This document shows positions 10,534 to 18,654 of a stretch of DNA of 64,000 bases, piece after piece (position 1 is the stretch's first letter; each line of letters starts with the position of its first letter). The notes below the pieces were generated by a model. The model saw nothing but the letters and a program-made list of their open reading frames with translations. It was not told the DNA's origin and searched no databases. The translations under genes and the position numbers were made by a program. The stretch covers positions 1-64,000 of the forward strand of contig JAGGVO010000059.1 in the NCBI GenBank assembly GCA_021157965.1. The letters run 5' to 3'. Source of the stretch: Candidatus Neomarinimicrobiota bacterium. GTDB taxonomy: Bacteria > Fidelibacterota > Fidelibacteria > Fidelibacterales > Fidelibacteraceae.

Positions 10534-10962
10534 ATGAGTGAATTACACGAGATGACAGCGGATAACCTTGCAGATTTTTTTTCCATGTTACCCGGCTGGG
10601 AGGAAAAATTCAGGTACATTATCGATTTGGGACAAAAACTTCCTCCTTTTCCCGAAGAATACAAAAAAGATGAATACCGGATTTTTGGTTGTCAGAGCCT
10701 GGTCTGGCTGAAATCGGATTACAATGACGGCCGGATTCACTTTATAGCAGATGCCGATGCAGCGATTGTCCGCGGACTGATTGCAATTCTCATGGTGATT
10801 TACAATCATAAATCACCGGAGGAAATTCTCGATTTTGATATCCACGCCTGGTTGGAATCGGTGGGACTCAGTTCTCAATTGACTCCCACGCGGAGTAACG
10901 GACTCCATGCCATGGTCAAACGTCTGCATGCTTTTGCTGAACAGGCACATTCAGGACACTAG
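10534..10962 (+). CDS. sufE: SufE-type cysteine-desulfurase sulfur acceptor
   Basis: Accepts persulfide sulfur from a cysteine desulfurase for Fe-S cluster assembly. The 142-residue protein has the SufE/CsdE fold landmarks: the N-terminal helix W-E-E-K-F-R-Y-I-I-D-L-G, the active-site loop FGCQSLVWL with the sulfur-accepting cysteine at about residue 53, and the C-terminal LTPTRSNGLHAM motif. No suf or isc genes adjoin it, so its desulfurase partner must be elsewhere. The ribosome-binding site before 10534 is weak. Confidence 0.93.
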   Translation: MSELHEMTADNLADFFSMLPGWEEKFRYIIDLGQKLPPFPEEYKKDEYRIFGCQSLVWLKSDYNDGRIHFIADADAAIVRGLIAILMVIYNHKSPEEILDFDIHAWLESVGLSSQLTPTRSNGLHAMVKRLHAFAEQAHSGH

Positions 10963-11071
10963 TCAGGAAAGGTATGTTTGTAGTTTATCAAACATCCGGC
11001 ATCACCCATATCATGAGTTCTGTTTGTGATTATTTTTTCAATGATAACCTAAAATACGTAAAAGTTTCTGC

Positions 11072-11761
11072 ATGAAATCCGACACATACAATGGATACAT
11101 TATCATTCCGGCTTATAATGCTGAAAAAACCCTTCCTGAGTTGCTGGAACGGATCAGGGCATGTTGTTCTCTGAATATTGTCATTGTAGACGACGGATCG
11201 GACGACCATACAGCCCAAATTGCCACTCAGAAAGGTGTCCACCTGATTCGCCATCCTGAAAATATGGGAAAAGGAAAGGCACTACAAAGCGGTTTTCAGT
11301 TTGTATTGGAAGCCGGAGGGGCGTTTGCAGTGACATTGGATGCCGATTTGCAGCATCCACCGGAAGCTATTCCCGGATTGGTGGTGAAATATGCTGAAAA
11401 CCCGGGGACATTCATTATTGGCCGGCGGCAGAGGGATGATAATATGCCTTTCCATCGCCGCCTGAGCAATTTAATTACCAGCTTTCTTGTCAGTAGGCGG
11501 ATTGGATTGTCAATCCCTGATGTTCAATGCGGTTTCAGGCTGATACCCGGTAAGTATATTCAATATTTGCTCTCCGGAAGCAAAGGTTTCGTTTTCGAAG
11601 CGGAAATGGTTATCCGCCTTACGGATAAAGGGGTTCCTGTGGATTTCTATCCCATTCCCACCATATATATGAAAGGGGGACAAAGCAGCATTGCCCATAT
11701 TCGGGATACCCTCCATTTCATCAGCATGTTCACTCGTTCACTTTTCAGGAGATTTTCATGA
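11072..11761 (+). CDS. Family 2 glycosyltransferase (dolichyl/polyprenyl-phosphate sugar synthase-like)
   Basis: A 229-residue GT-A enzyme without membrane segments. It starts with the nucleotide-binding strand YIIIPAYNAEKTL, has VIVDDGSDDHT, the metal-binding TLDADLQHPPEAI (D-x-D type) and the acceptor-side VQCGFRL motif, all as in the DPM1/DPG synthase-like group that moves a hexose from a nucleotide sugar to polyprenyl phosphate. The donor and acceptor cannot be told from sequence. Its TGA overlaps the ATG of the next gene by 4 bases, so they are translationally coupled. Confidence 0.85.
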   Translation: MKSDTYNGYIIIPAYNAEKTLPELLERIRACCSLNIVIVDDGSDDHTAQIATQKGVHLIRHPENMGKGKALQSGFQFVLEAGGAFAVTLDADLQHPPEAIPGLVVKYAENPGTFIIGRRQRDDNMPFHRRLSNLITSFLVSRRIGLSIPDVQCGFRLIPGKYIQYLLSGSKGFVFEAEMVIRLTDKGVPVDFYPIPTIYMKGGQSSIAHIRDTLHFISMFTRSLFRRFS

Positions 11762-12240
11762 TGTGGCTCAACCTTTGGCAACTGATTCTTGTGACCTTCC
11801 TTCCGTTTCTTGAGCTCCGGGCCAGTATCCCCTATGGAATTCTGAAATTGAATATGCCCTGGTTTGAGGTTTATCTGATCTGCATGCTAATCAATATACT
11901 CCTGGCACCCTTTGTATACTATATGCTTCACTGGTTTGTCGATATTGTGATTAAAATCCCTTTTATCGGCAGACTCTATGATAAAATTGTCCTCCGGACC
12001 CAGCGACGTATCCATGACAAGGTTGAGAAATACGGGGAATGGGGACTCGCTCTCTTTATCGGGGTCCCTCTGCCCGGATCGGGTGTATATACCGGTGCCC
12101 TGGCAGCCTTCCTCCTGGGTGTTCCCCCGCGGAAGTTCATGATTGCTGCCATCGGGGGCGTCCTAATCGCCGGTACAGCCGTTCTCATCGTGACACTCAC
12201 CGGTATCGAATCTCTCCAGTTCTTCCTGAAAAAAGTCTGA
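11758..12240 (+). CDS. Small integral membrane protein, Sm_multidrug_ex (COG2426) family
   Basis: A 160-residue protein with four or five hydrophobic helices. It has the family hallmarks near the N-terminus (LPFLELRASIPYGI) and in the middle (FIGVPLPGSGVYTGALAAFLLG), with a basic cytoplasmic loop R-T-Q-R-R-I-H-D-K between. The family was named for a putative multidrug exporter, but the transport role is unproven. Start at 11758 overlaps the glycosyltransferase stop (ATGA). Confidence 0.82.
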   Translation: MMWLNLWQLILVTFLPFLELRASIPYGILKLNMPWFEVYLICMLINILLAPFVYYMLHWFVDIVIKIPFIGRLYDKIVLRTQRRIHDKVEKYGEWGLALFIGVPLPGSGVYTGALAAFLLGVPPRKFMIAAIGGVLIAGTAVLIVTLTGIESLQFFLKKV

Positions 12241-12344
12241 CATCTGATAAAAACCCAATTTCCAAGTGCAACTTTCTTCTTTCGGTTTGTAAACAAACTT
12301 TATAAACTATAAAGATAAAAACATAATGAGAGAAGGAAGAGGAT

Positions 12345-13013
12345 ATGGAGCTTTTGAAACAGATTGAAGAACTGATTGTTCGTGGGCACATTGATGCGGA
12401 TTCCCGTTATCCCAAAGATTTATCCGGTCAACCCGGTGTCCGCGAAAAAGTAGCAGATGCTCTGGAGAAAGGAATATCCCCTCAGGATATTTTAATGAAC
12501 GGACTCATCAGCGGTATGAAAATCGTAGGCGAGAAATATGAAAAGAATGAGATATTTGTCCCCGAAATGCTTTTCTCAGCAAAAGCGATGAAAAGTGGTC
12601 TGAATCAGATTCGTCCCATGCTGGTGGGCGATGTAAGTGTCCAAGTGGGGACCGTCATTCTGGGAACAGTCCAGGGGGATATGCATGATATCGGAAAAAA
12701 TCTCGTGGGCATGATGCTGGAAGGTGCCGGTTTTGAGGTGATTGATCTGGGGATTAATACACCCGCCTCTAAATTTGTGGAATCAGCCCGTCAGCATCCG
12801 GAAGCGGTTATCGGTATGTCCGCCCTGCTTACCGTGACCATGAAAAATATGAAAACGGTCATCGAGTCCCTTAGGTCCAACGGCCTGGAGAATAAAGTCA
12901 TGATCGGCGGAGCACCCGTCACTCAGTCCTTTGCCGATGAAATTGGGGCTGAAGGATACTCTCTGAATGCCAACCAGTCCGTCTCTCTGGCCAAAAACCT
13001 GATATCAGCCTGA
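12345..13013 (+). CDS. Corrinoid (B12-binding) methyltransferase protein, MtaC/MtbC-like
   Basis: Carries a methyl group on cobalamin between two methyltransferases. Residues 1-90 are the B12-binding methionine-synthase-like cap helix bundle; residues about 100-222 are the Rossmann B12-binding domain with the base-off ligand motif D112-M-H114-D-I-G117, then S-A-L-L-T-V-T and the GGAPVT motif. Good GGAAGAGG site before ATG 12345. It is followed after 11 and then about 180 bases by two UroD-fold methyltransferase genes (13025, 14238), forming a classical three-part methyl-transfer set. The methyl donor is not revealed by this gene. Confidence 0.93.
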   Translation: MELLKQIEELIVRGHIDADSRYPKDLSGQPGVREKVADALEKGISPQDILMNGLISGMKIVGEKYEKNEIFVPEMLFSAKAMKSGLNQIRPMLVGDVSVQVGTVILGTVQGDMHDIGKNLVGMMLEGAGFEVIDLGINTPASKFVESARQHPEAVIGMSALLTVTMKNMKTVIESLRSNGLENKVMIGGAPVTQSFADEIGAEGYSLNANQSVSLAKNLISA

Positions 13014-13024
13014 TAGAGGATATT

Positions 13025-14056
13025 ATGTTTGAAAATATTCGAAAAATTGATTTTGAACGCCTGGATAAAACTCTCCGGAATCAAAAAGCCGATGCCATTC
13101 CTTTGATTGAATTGGGAATTCATCCGGATATAAAAAAGGAAATCGCCGGAAAACCGGTGGTGACGGTACAGGAAGATATTCAGTTTATGCGTTCCCTGGG
13201 GTATGACTTCCTGAAGGTTCAGCCCCGTATCGACCTTGAATTAAACCGCAAAAAGGCTGAGGATGAGTCCAAAGCGACAGACCGGTCCTGGTCGTCGGAA
13301 CATGACAGTCTTGTCAAGGATTGGGAGAGTTTTGAAGCCTACCCTTTTCCAAAACGGGAAGATATCAATTACAGCCGCCTGGAAGAAGCCGGAAAACTTA
13401 TCCCCGATGATATGGGAATCATCGGCCAATATGGGGATATTTACACCACTGTCTGGGAAACTATGGGATTTGAAACTTTTTCCATGCTCATGTATGAAGA
13501 ACCGGAGCTGGTGGCTGAAATGTTTCGACGAATCGGGGATGTGATTTACAGCATGTTTGAAGTGATGGCCCAGATGGATTTTGTGAAGGTCCTGTGGTAT
13601 AGTGACGACATTGCCTATTCTTCCGGACTCATGGTTGATCCCGGTTTTCTCCGGGAACATTTTTTCCCCTGGCTGAAAAAAATCGGGAAATTGGCGACAG
13701 AACGGAATATTCCCTTTATCTATCATTCCGATGGTGTATTGTATGACGTTATGGAGGATATCCTGGATTGCGGCGTCACGGCACTCCACCCACTGGAGCC
13801 TATATCTATGGATATTGGTGAATTGAAGGATTGTTTTGGCGAAAAAATCGCCCTTTGCGGCGGAATAGACGTGGATCAACTGGCCCGGGCTTCCACTGAT
13901 ACCATTCGTGACCTGACCCGGAAATACATACGCATCGCCGGCAAAAACGGAGGCTGGGCTGCCGGCTCTTCTAATTCAATTACTGAATATATGAAGACCG
14001 AAAACGTTTTAACCATGATTGAGACCGTCCTGAAAGAAGGAAAATATCAGGATTGA
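13025..14056 (+). CDS. UroD-fold methyltransferase family protein lacking the H-x-C zinc motif
   Basis: A 343-residue TIM-barrel protein of the uroporphyrinogen-decarboxylase/MtaA superfamily. At the position of the H-x-C zinc motif it has H-S-D (FIYHSDG), although a cysteine is present later (ALCGGIDVD). Loss of the first cysteine argues against a thiol-activating MtaA-type role; UroD-fold proteins next to corrinoid proteins also act as the substrate-demethylating component (for example in O-demethylases). It sits 11 bases after the corrinoid protein and is surely cotranscribed. I infer it is the methyl-donor side of the module, but the substrate is unknown. Confidence 0.82.
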   Translation: MFENIRKIDFERLDKTLRNQKADAIPLIELGIHPDIKKEIAGKPVVTVQEDIQFMRSLGYDFLKVQPRIDLELNRKKAEDESKATDRSWSSEHDSLVKDWESFEAYPFPKREDINYSRLEEAGKLIPDDMGIIGQYGDIYTTVWETMGFETFSMLMYEEPELVAEMFRRIGDVIYSMFEVMAQMDFVKVLWYSDDIAYSSGLMVDPGFLREHFFPWLKKIGKLATERNIPFIYHSDGVLYDVMEDILDCGVTALHPLEPISMDIGELKDCFGEKIALCGGIDVDQLARASTDTIRDLTRKYIRIAGKNGGWAAGSSNSITEYMKTENVLTMIETVLKEGKYQD

Positions 14057-14159
14057 ATGATTGTATAATGGATAACACCGGATTTCAGTCCGGGGGATAT
14101 GTCCAATTGGATTGGATGCCGAAGGCACTTGAACGTTGTGCAACAGCGCCGGAATCTCC

Positions 14160-14222
14160 CATAAGCCCATAACCCGGTGCCGGAGCGCAGCGACGTAAAT
14201 TTTCAACTTTCCACTTCCGGAA
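14160..14222. repeat. Intergenic element shared with 60537-60572
   Basis: The stretch ggagcgcagcgacgtaaatt followed by ttcaacttt closely resembles ggagcgaagcgacgctaact followed by tccaactt near 60537. It lies in the 180-base spacer between the two UroD-fold genes, which also holds a small GTTGtgCAAC hairpin near 14133-14142. Confidence 0.4.
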
Positions 14223-14237
14223 AAATGGAAACATAAA

Positions 14238-15233
14238 ATGAAAATGATTGAAACAGTTCGTGCAAAATACAGGAATAATCAACGCATTCTGGCTCCTTTG
14301 CTTGGGTTTCCGGCAGTGAAAGGGGCTGGTACATCGATCAAGTTGGCACAGCAGAATGCAAGTGAACACATGAAGGTTATGCGCCGGATTGTGGAGAAAT
14401 GGCATCCCGATGTGATTTTTACCCTTATGGATCTTTCCGTGGAAGCCAGTGCCCTGGGACGTGAAACCATTTTTCCGCCGAATGAAGCGGCTACAGTCGT
14501 GAATTTTGATTACAACAAAGAACGGGATTTATCCCTCCTGAAAAGTGTGGATATTTTGGAAGACGGGCGACTCCGGTCCTATGTGGAAACCCACAAACGG
14601 ATGAAGCATGAATTTCCCGGGAATATTCTCCGGGGTGCTTATGTAACGGGGCCTTATACACTGGCCGGTCTTATTATGGGTGCCGAAAATGCTGCCATGG
14701 AAACGATGATGAATCCGGAAGATTTTCACGAACTGTGTACCGTGTGTACGGAAAAGATTTTAGACTATACCCGGGCTATAATAGAAGCCGGAGCACACAT
14801 TGTTGCAGTCCTTGAACCCAGCGCCATGATGCTGGGACCGGAACAATTCCGTGAGTTCTCCATGGATTATACCCGGGAAATTGTGGATGTGTGTCATAAA
14901 CAGGATGTGGCAATGGTCTATCACATTTGCGGTAATACAGAACACCTGCTGGAATCTTTTAATGATTCCGGTGCAGATGCTCTCAGCCTGGATTCGGATG
15001 TGGATTTCCTTCAGGCGGCAAAAATAATCCGGGAAGATATCATTCTCATCGGTAATGTGTGTCCCACTGGCGCCATTATGACGGGAAATCCTGAAAGCAT
15101 ACGGAAAGAAGTTAGAATCCTCCTGGATGAAATGAAGGATATTCCCAATTATATCCTCAGTACCGGGTGTGACCTGCCGGCGGAAGTTCCTGAAGAAAAT
15201 GTGACTGCATTTATGGAAGCAGGCAGAAAATAA
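14238..15233 (+). CDS. Zinc-dependent methylcorrinoid methyltransferase, MtaA/MtbA-like (UroD fold)
   Basis: A 331-residue UroD-fold enzyme with the complete H-x-C-Xn-C zinc site of the MtaA/MtbA class: H229, C231 (VYHICGN) and C311 (STGCDLP). In archaea such enzymes move the methyl group from methyl-corrinoid to coenzyme M; in bacteria relatives pass it to other acceptors. Third gene of the 12345-15233 corrinoid module. Start ATG 14238 after GGAAACAT; the ATG at 14244 is a possible alternative. What thiol or pterin acts as acceptor cannot be seen. Confidence 0.87.
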   Translation: MKMIETVRAKYRNNQRILAPLLGFPAVKGAGTSIKLAQQNASEHMKVMRRIVEKWHPDVIFTLMDLSVEASALGRETIFPPNEAATVVNFDYNKERDLSLLKSVDILEDGRLRSYVETHKRMKHEFPGNILRGAYVTGPYTLAGLIMGAENAAMETMMNPEDFHELCTVCTEKILDYTRAIIEAGAHIVAVLEPSAMMLGPEQFREFSMDYTREIVDVCHKQDVAMVYHICGNTEHLLESFNDSGADALSLDSDVDFLQAAKIIREDIILIGNVCPTGAIMTGNPESIRKEVRILLDEMKDIPNYILSTGCDLPAEVPEENVTAFMEAGRK

Positions 15234-15276
15234 CAGATCCAAGCTAATTTATCTGCACACAATCATGAGCCTGTTT

Positions 15277-16068
15277 TTAATCCTTCAGATTCATTGTAAT
15301 CCAGAATTCCGGTTTTTTTATAGGAGCACTTTTTTGTCTGTAAGCACCGATTATCATGGCCACAAGAGTACCGACTGCCAGCAGAACCGGTATCAATACA
15401 AGCAATCCTGTGCTTTCGAAGAGCACATCCTTTGAGGCCAGAAACAAAGCATTGGAAAGAATATGAACGATCATCACAAGAATGAGTGATTCACTCCAGA
15501 TATAGAGGAGCATATAGGCAATGAAGGTGATAAAGAGGTATCCTGCAGTATAGCTGTGAACAATTTCGGGAAACAGGGCAGGGAAAAGGGCATGGTACAG
15601 GGTAAATAAAACACCGTTGATGAACAATGACCACCAAAGGCCGTAGCGTTCCCGGAATGCTGGAAAAAGCAGCATGGCAAAGAGGGGGTAATAGACGACC
15701 TGAATCAGCAGTGTTTGGCTCAAATGTTCAAGAAAAACACCCCAGTTCAATCCGTTCAATTTGATGAGGGTAAGATTATCGTAGTTCATGAGAACAAACC
15801 ACAGGGCAAGAAAAAAGATAACATGGATGGGATTTTTGTTTTTGGGCCAGTAAGCATATGGGAGTTCCCACCGGGATGCCATTCGGAAAGGCAAATAAAT
15901 CCCGAAAAGACAAATTCCAATACCGGCCAGGAGGATATAAGCCCCGGCCTCATACCAGGTATTCCCAAGGGATAAAGCTTTTTCCAGTCCCAGATTCCCC
16001 AGGTATACCGATAGTCCCGATAATATCAGGACAAACAGAGCCTTGCGGATTTTCTTTTTTTCGTTCAT
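15277..16068 (-). CDS. CPBP-family-like integral membrane protein with degenerate motif 1
   Basis: A 263-residue protein with seven or so hydrophobic helices. It resembles CPBP (Abi/CAAX-type) intramembrane proteases: motif 2 FTLYH (F-x-x-x-H) and motif 3 HILSN (H-x-x-x-N) are present, but where motif 1 should read E-E-x-x-x-R it has Y-Y-P-L-F-A, so the glutamates are missing and proteolysis is doubtful. I choose ATG 16066-16068 because GAGGTG lies just before it; the ATG at 16078-16080, overlapping the upstream stop, is the alternative. It ends an operon with the secreted peptidase and the TPR lipoprotein. Confidence 0.7.
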   Translation of the reverse strand: MNEKKKIRKALFVLILSGLSVYLGNLGLEKALSLGNTWYEAGAYILLAGIGICLFGIYLPFRMASRWELPYAYWPKNKNPIHVIFFLALWFVLMNYDNLTLIKLNGLNWGVFLEHLSQTLLIQVVYYPLFAMLLFPAFRERYGLWWSLFINGVLFTLYHALFPALFPEIVHSYTAGYLFITFIAYMLLYIWSESLILVMIVHILSNALFLASKDVLFESTGLLVLIPVLLAVGTLVAMIIGAYRQKSAPIKKPEFWITMNLKD

Positions 16069-16079
16069 TGTACACCTCA

Positions 16080-18647
16080 TTATTTTAAAAGGGCGAACCG
16101 AATCGTTTTTATGCCCGACGGAGATGTCAATCGGGCAATGTAGATACCGCTCGTAACGGCGTGTCCCGATTTGTCGGTCCCGTCCCAGTTGATTTGATGC
16201 ATCCCGGCAGGGTAGAAACCATCCTCAAGGATTTTAACATGCCGTCCCCGGACATCAAAAAGATCCAGACGGATATTTCCGGATTCCGGCAGGCAGATAT
16301 AAAGCATCCCATGGGGATTGAAAGGATTTGGATATGCCTGAAGGTCAAATACATGCGGATGCGACGCTGCCGGATCTAATGCAGTGGATGTGAGAGTGAA
16401 TTTCCAACTGTATATACTTTCAAAACCTGCCAGATTCCGTACCCGAACCTTGGCCGTATATTCTCCGGGTTCCAGGGGTGTTTCGGAAATCCGGCGGATT
16501 TCACGGGTGTTCCAACTGCAATCGGTATTGATGTTGACACCGTTCAGGCTTAAAAACACTGAATCCGTATCCACTTTGTCAATGGTTTCCCTGAATTTAG
16601 CAAACAGGACCGGTGTTGTGCTGTTCACAGTGGCCCCATTTTCCGGGGCCGTGGCATAAATATGGGGATAACCGATGACTTTTACCTTTTTCTGATACTT
16701 GTTGTTGGAAAGGCGGATCTCGCCGAACCCTGTATCGACAGGGACTTCCACAGTAAACAAATAGGTGTCACTGACCAGAGAGTCCGGAAGTTGTAAATAC
16801 TGTTCAAAGGTATAAAATGATTCGGGAGCAAGAGGATCAACATCCATACTGAACAATACGGTATCTACATTTAGATTATTTACACCGATACTGGTGATAT
16901 GCCATTCAATAGTACCGGGGGATGTGCTTATGTCTCCCAGATTGTAAAGAGTATAATTCAGCGGAATTTTTGACCCGCTTCGGATTGTATCGGCGATTGT
17001 ATTTTGCATCTCCAGCGCCCAGTCCGGACGCGTGGGAATTTCTGCCTGAAAATAGATATAACACCAGACAGTATTCAAATTTTGATACCCGTTGTTGTAA
17101 CCCGGCCAGTCGTAGCGGGACAGGGCCCCGTCGTAACTTGGATAGCCCGGTGTGTTTTTATTTCCGTAGGGATCATTAAAAATGAGGGTTGTTGCAGTAC
17201 TGTTTTCATAACCGATCGTTGTAATGTAATGGCCTGAAGTGGTAAGGAAGTTCAAAAGCACGAAGGGCATTCGCTGGTCAACCTGTTGAATTAACTCGGC
17301 ACGGGTGGGGGTCCAGTCTACGGACTTATTGGCCATCCCGTTTTTCCAGGCAAATTCAGCCATATATCCTTTGGTGTCAGCCCAGTTGTTCTGGGTGATA
17401 TAGCCAAAAGCCCCCCAGCCGTAATTTCCCCGGCTGTATCCGATCCGGTTCATGTGATACCCAAGGATGGTATAGTATTTGTCGCAAATGTACCGGCCGT
17501 AAGGACTTTCATGGGGATAGGGACTGGACGCGGTTGTGGGCCAGGGAGTGATGGTGCCGTAATAGGCCAGGCACATAACCGCGGATGTCCCTCCGCAGGC
17601 GGCATAACCGGCGCCAAACCAGTCCGGCGGATCATAGACTTGATGGACATAGGGGATTTCAAAATAAGCAGTTTCTTTGGAGGAACGGGCGGGGGGATAG
17701 TAAGTCACCGGAAGCGGGTTGTTCAGTGTATAAAGTATGGATTCTCCCTTGGTTTCCGAAAAGGCGGCAATGACGCCATCCCTCTGAGTGTGAAACAGGA
17801 TGCGCCGGTTGTTTTCATCCCAGGAGGGATCCATCTCAAAACGGTCTGCTGTCCGGGTCAGCTTGCTGACGCTCCCTTTCAGGATGTCACAGGTGTATAT
17901 ATCAGCATTGATGGCTTTGCCTTCTTTCACATCAATCCGGTGAAAAAGGATGGTGGAAGAGTTTTTCCAAACAGCCGATTGACCCTCTGTCAGTTCACGC
18001 GCAGTTCCGGTTTCCAGAGAATAAACCCAGAGTGTTCCTCCCACAGAGGAAAAAAGTATGGACTTTCCATCAGGACTCCATTGGGGATTGTAAAAGGCTT
18101 CTTCCAGGATCGGGGATACCCGGATGTGTTTTCCGCTCCCGATATCCGTCAGCCACAGTTGATCCGAATCATCATTGGAAACCACCCATTTTCCATCGGG
18201 AGAGACCGGTGCCAGGTTTGCATACCCGGGGAGATCACAGGAGCGTCCGTCGGACAGATGCAAGCGGTTTCCGGAAGTCCAGGCTGCCACTCCGTTCCGG
18301 GTAAAAGAAACCTGTCCGGCCCGGGAGACAGGTGCCTGTAAACGAATTATCTCATCTTTTTTCAAGTCATACAGAACAGGTACCTGCAGCCCGTTATCCA
18401 AAATGATTTTTGTTCCGATCACATCCCGGACCGGCGATTGGCTTATGTGATACCCAATTCCCCGTCCTTCGGCTATTTTCCGGATATCACCATCTTCCAG
18501 GATATACAATGCTGATATCCGGTCGTCTGTAAAAAGAATCCGCCCCTTAAAAGCACAAGGGCGGCGTATCAGTCCTCCCGTTTCGGTCCCCTGAAGGAAG
18601 ATGTTGCACACAACCAATAGAAAAACACTGTGAATGATTTTTTTCAT
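16080..18647 (-). CDS. Secreted protein: beta-propeller, C39-like peptidase, Ig-like region and T9SS-type C-terminal sorting domain
   Basis: An 855-residue secreted protein. Numbering from the start at 18647: signal peptide 1-20; TolB/WD40-like propeller repeats about 30-310 (SPDGKW, SPDGKSILFS); a papain-like C39_2 peptidase domain about 330-535 with Cys351 (AACGGTSAVM), His473 (SGHYITTIGYE) and Asp492 (FNDPYG); CARDB-like and Ig-like domains 540-755; and a FlgD-like sorting domain 767-855 (AYPNPFNPHG, LFDVRGRHVK, WDGTDKSG, SGIYIARL). The sorting domain implies export by the type IX system. I use the ATG at 18647, giving a clean signal peptide, rather than the longer frame from 18770 that overlaps the upstream gene. 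Starts 7 bases after the TPR lipoprotein. Confidence 0.85.
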   Translation of the reverse strand: MKKIIHSVFLLVVCNIFLQGTETGGLIRRPCAFKGRILFTDDRISALYILEDGDIRKIAEGRGIGYHISQSPVRDVIGTKIILDNGLQVPVLYDLKKDEIIRLQAPVSRAGQVSFTRNGVAAWTSGNRLHLSDGRSCDLPGYANLAPVSPDGKWVVSNDDSDQLWLTDIGSGKHIRVSPILEEAFYNPQWSPDGKSILFSSVGGTLWVYSLETGTARELTEGQSAVWKNSSTILFHRIDVKEGKAINADIYTCDILKGSVSKLTRTADRFEMDPSWDENNRRILFHTQRDGVIAAFSETKGESILYTLNNPLPVTYYPPARSSKETAYFEIPYVHQVYDPPDWFGAGYAACGGTSAVMCLAYYGTITPWPTTASSPYPHESPYGRYICDKYYTILGYHMNRIGYSRGNYGWGAFGYITQNNWADTKGYMAEFAWKNGMANKSVDWTPTRAELIQQVDQRMPFVLLNFLTTSGHYITTIGYENSTATTLIFNDPYGNKNTPGYPSYDGALSRYDWPGYNNGYQNLNTVWCYIYFQAEIPTRPDWALEMQNTIADTIRSGSKIPLNYTLYNLGDISTSPGTIEWHITSIGVNNLNVDTVLFSMDVDPLAPESFYTFEQYLQLPDSLVSDTYLFTVEVPVDTGFGEIRLSNNKYQKKVKVIGYPHIYATAPENGATVNSTTPVLFAKFRETIDKVDTDSVFLSLNGVNINTDCSWNTREIRRISETPLEPGEYTAKVRVRNLAGFESIYSWKFTLTSTALDPAASHPHVFDLQAYPNPFNPHGMLYICLPESGNIRLDLFDVRGRHVKILEDGFYPAGMHQINWDGTDKSGHAVTSGIYIARLTSPSGIKTIRFALLK

Positions 18648-18654
18648 GATAACT

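Noticed and set aside
17454-18341. Long plus-strand frame (295 codons)
   Set aside because: Lies wholly antisense to the well-supported secreted peptidase gene; no family features.
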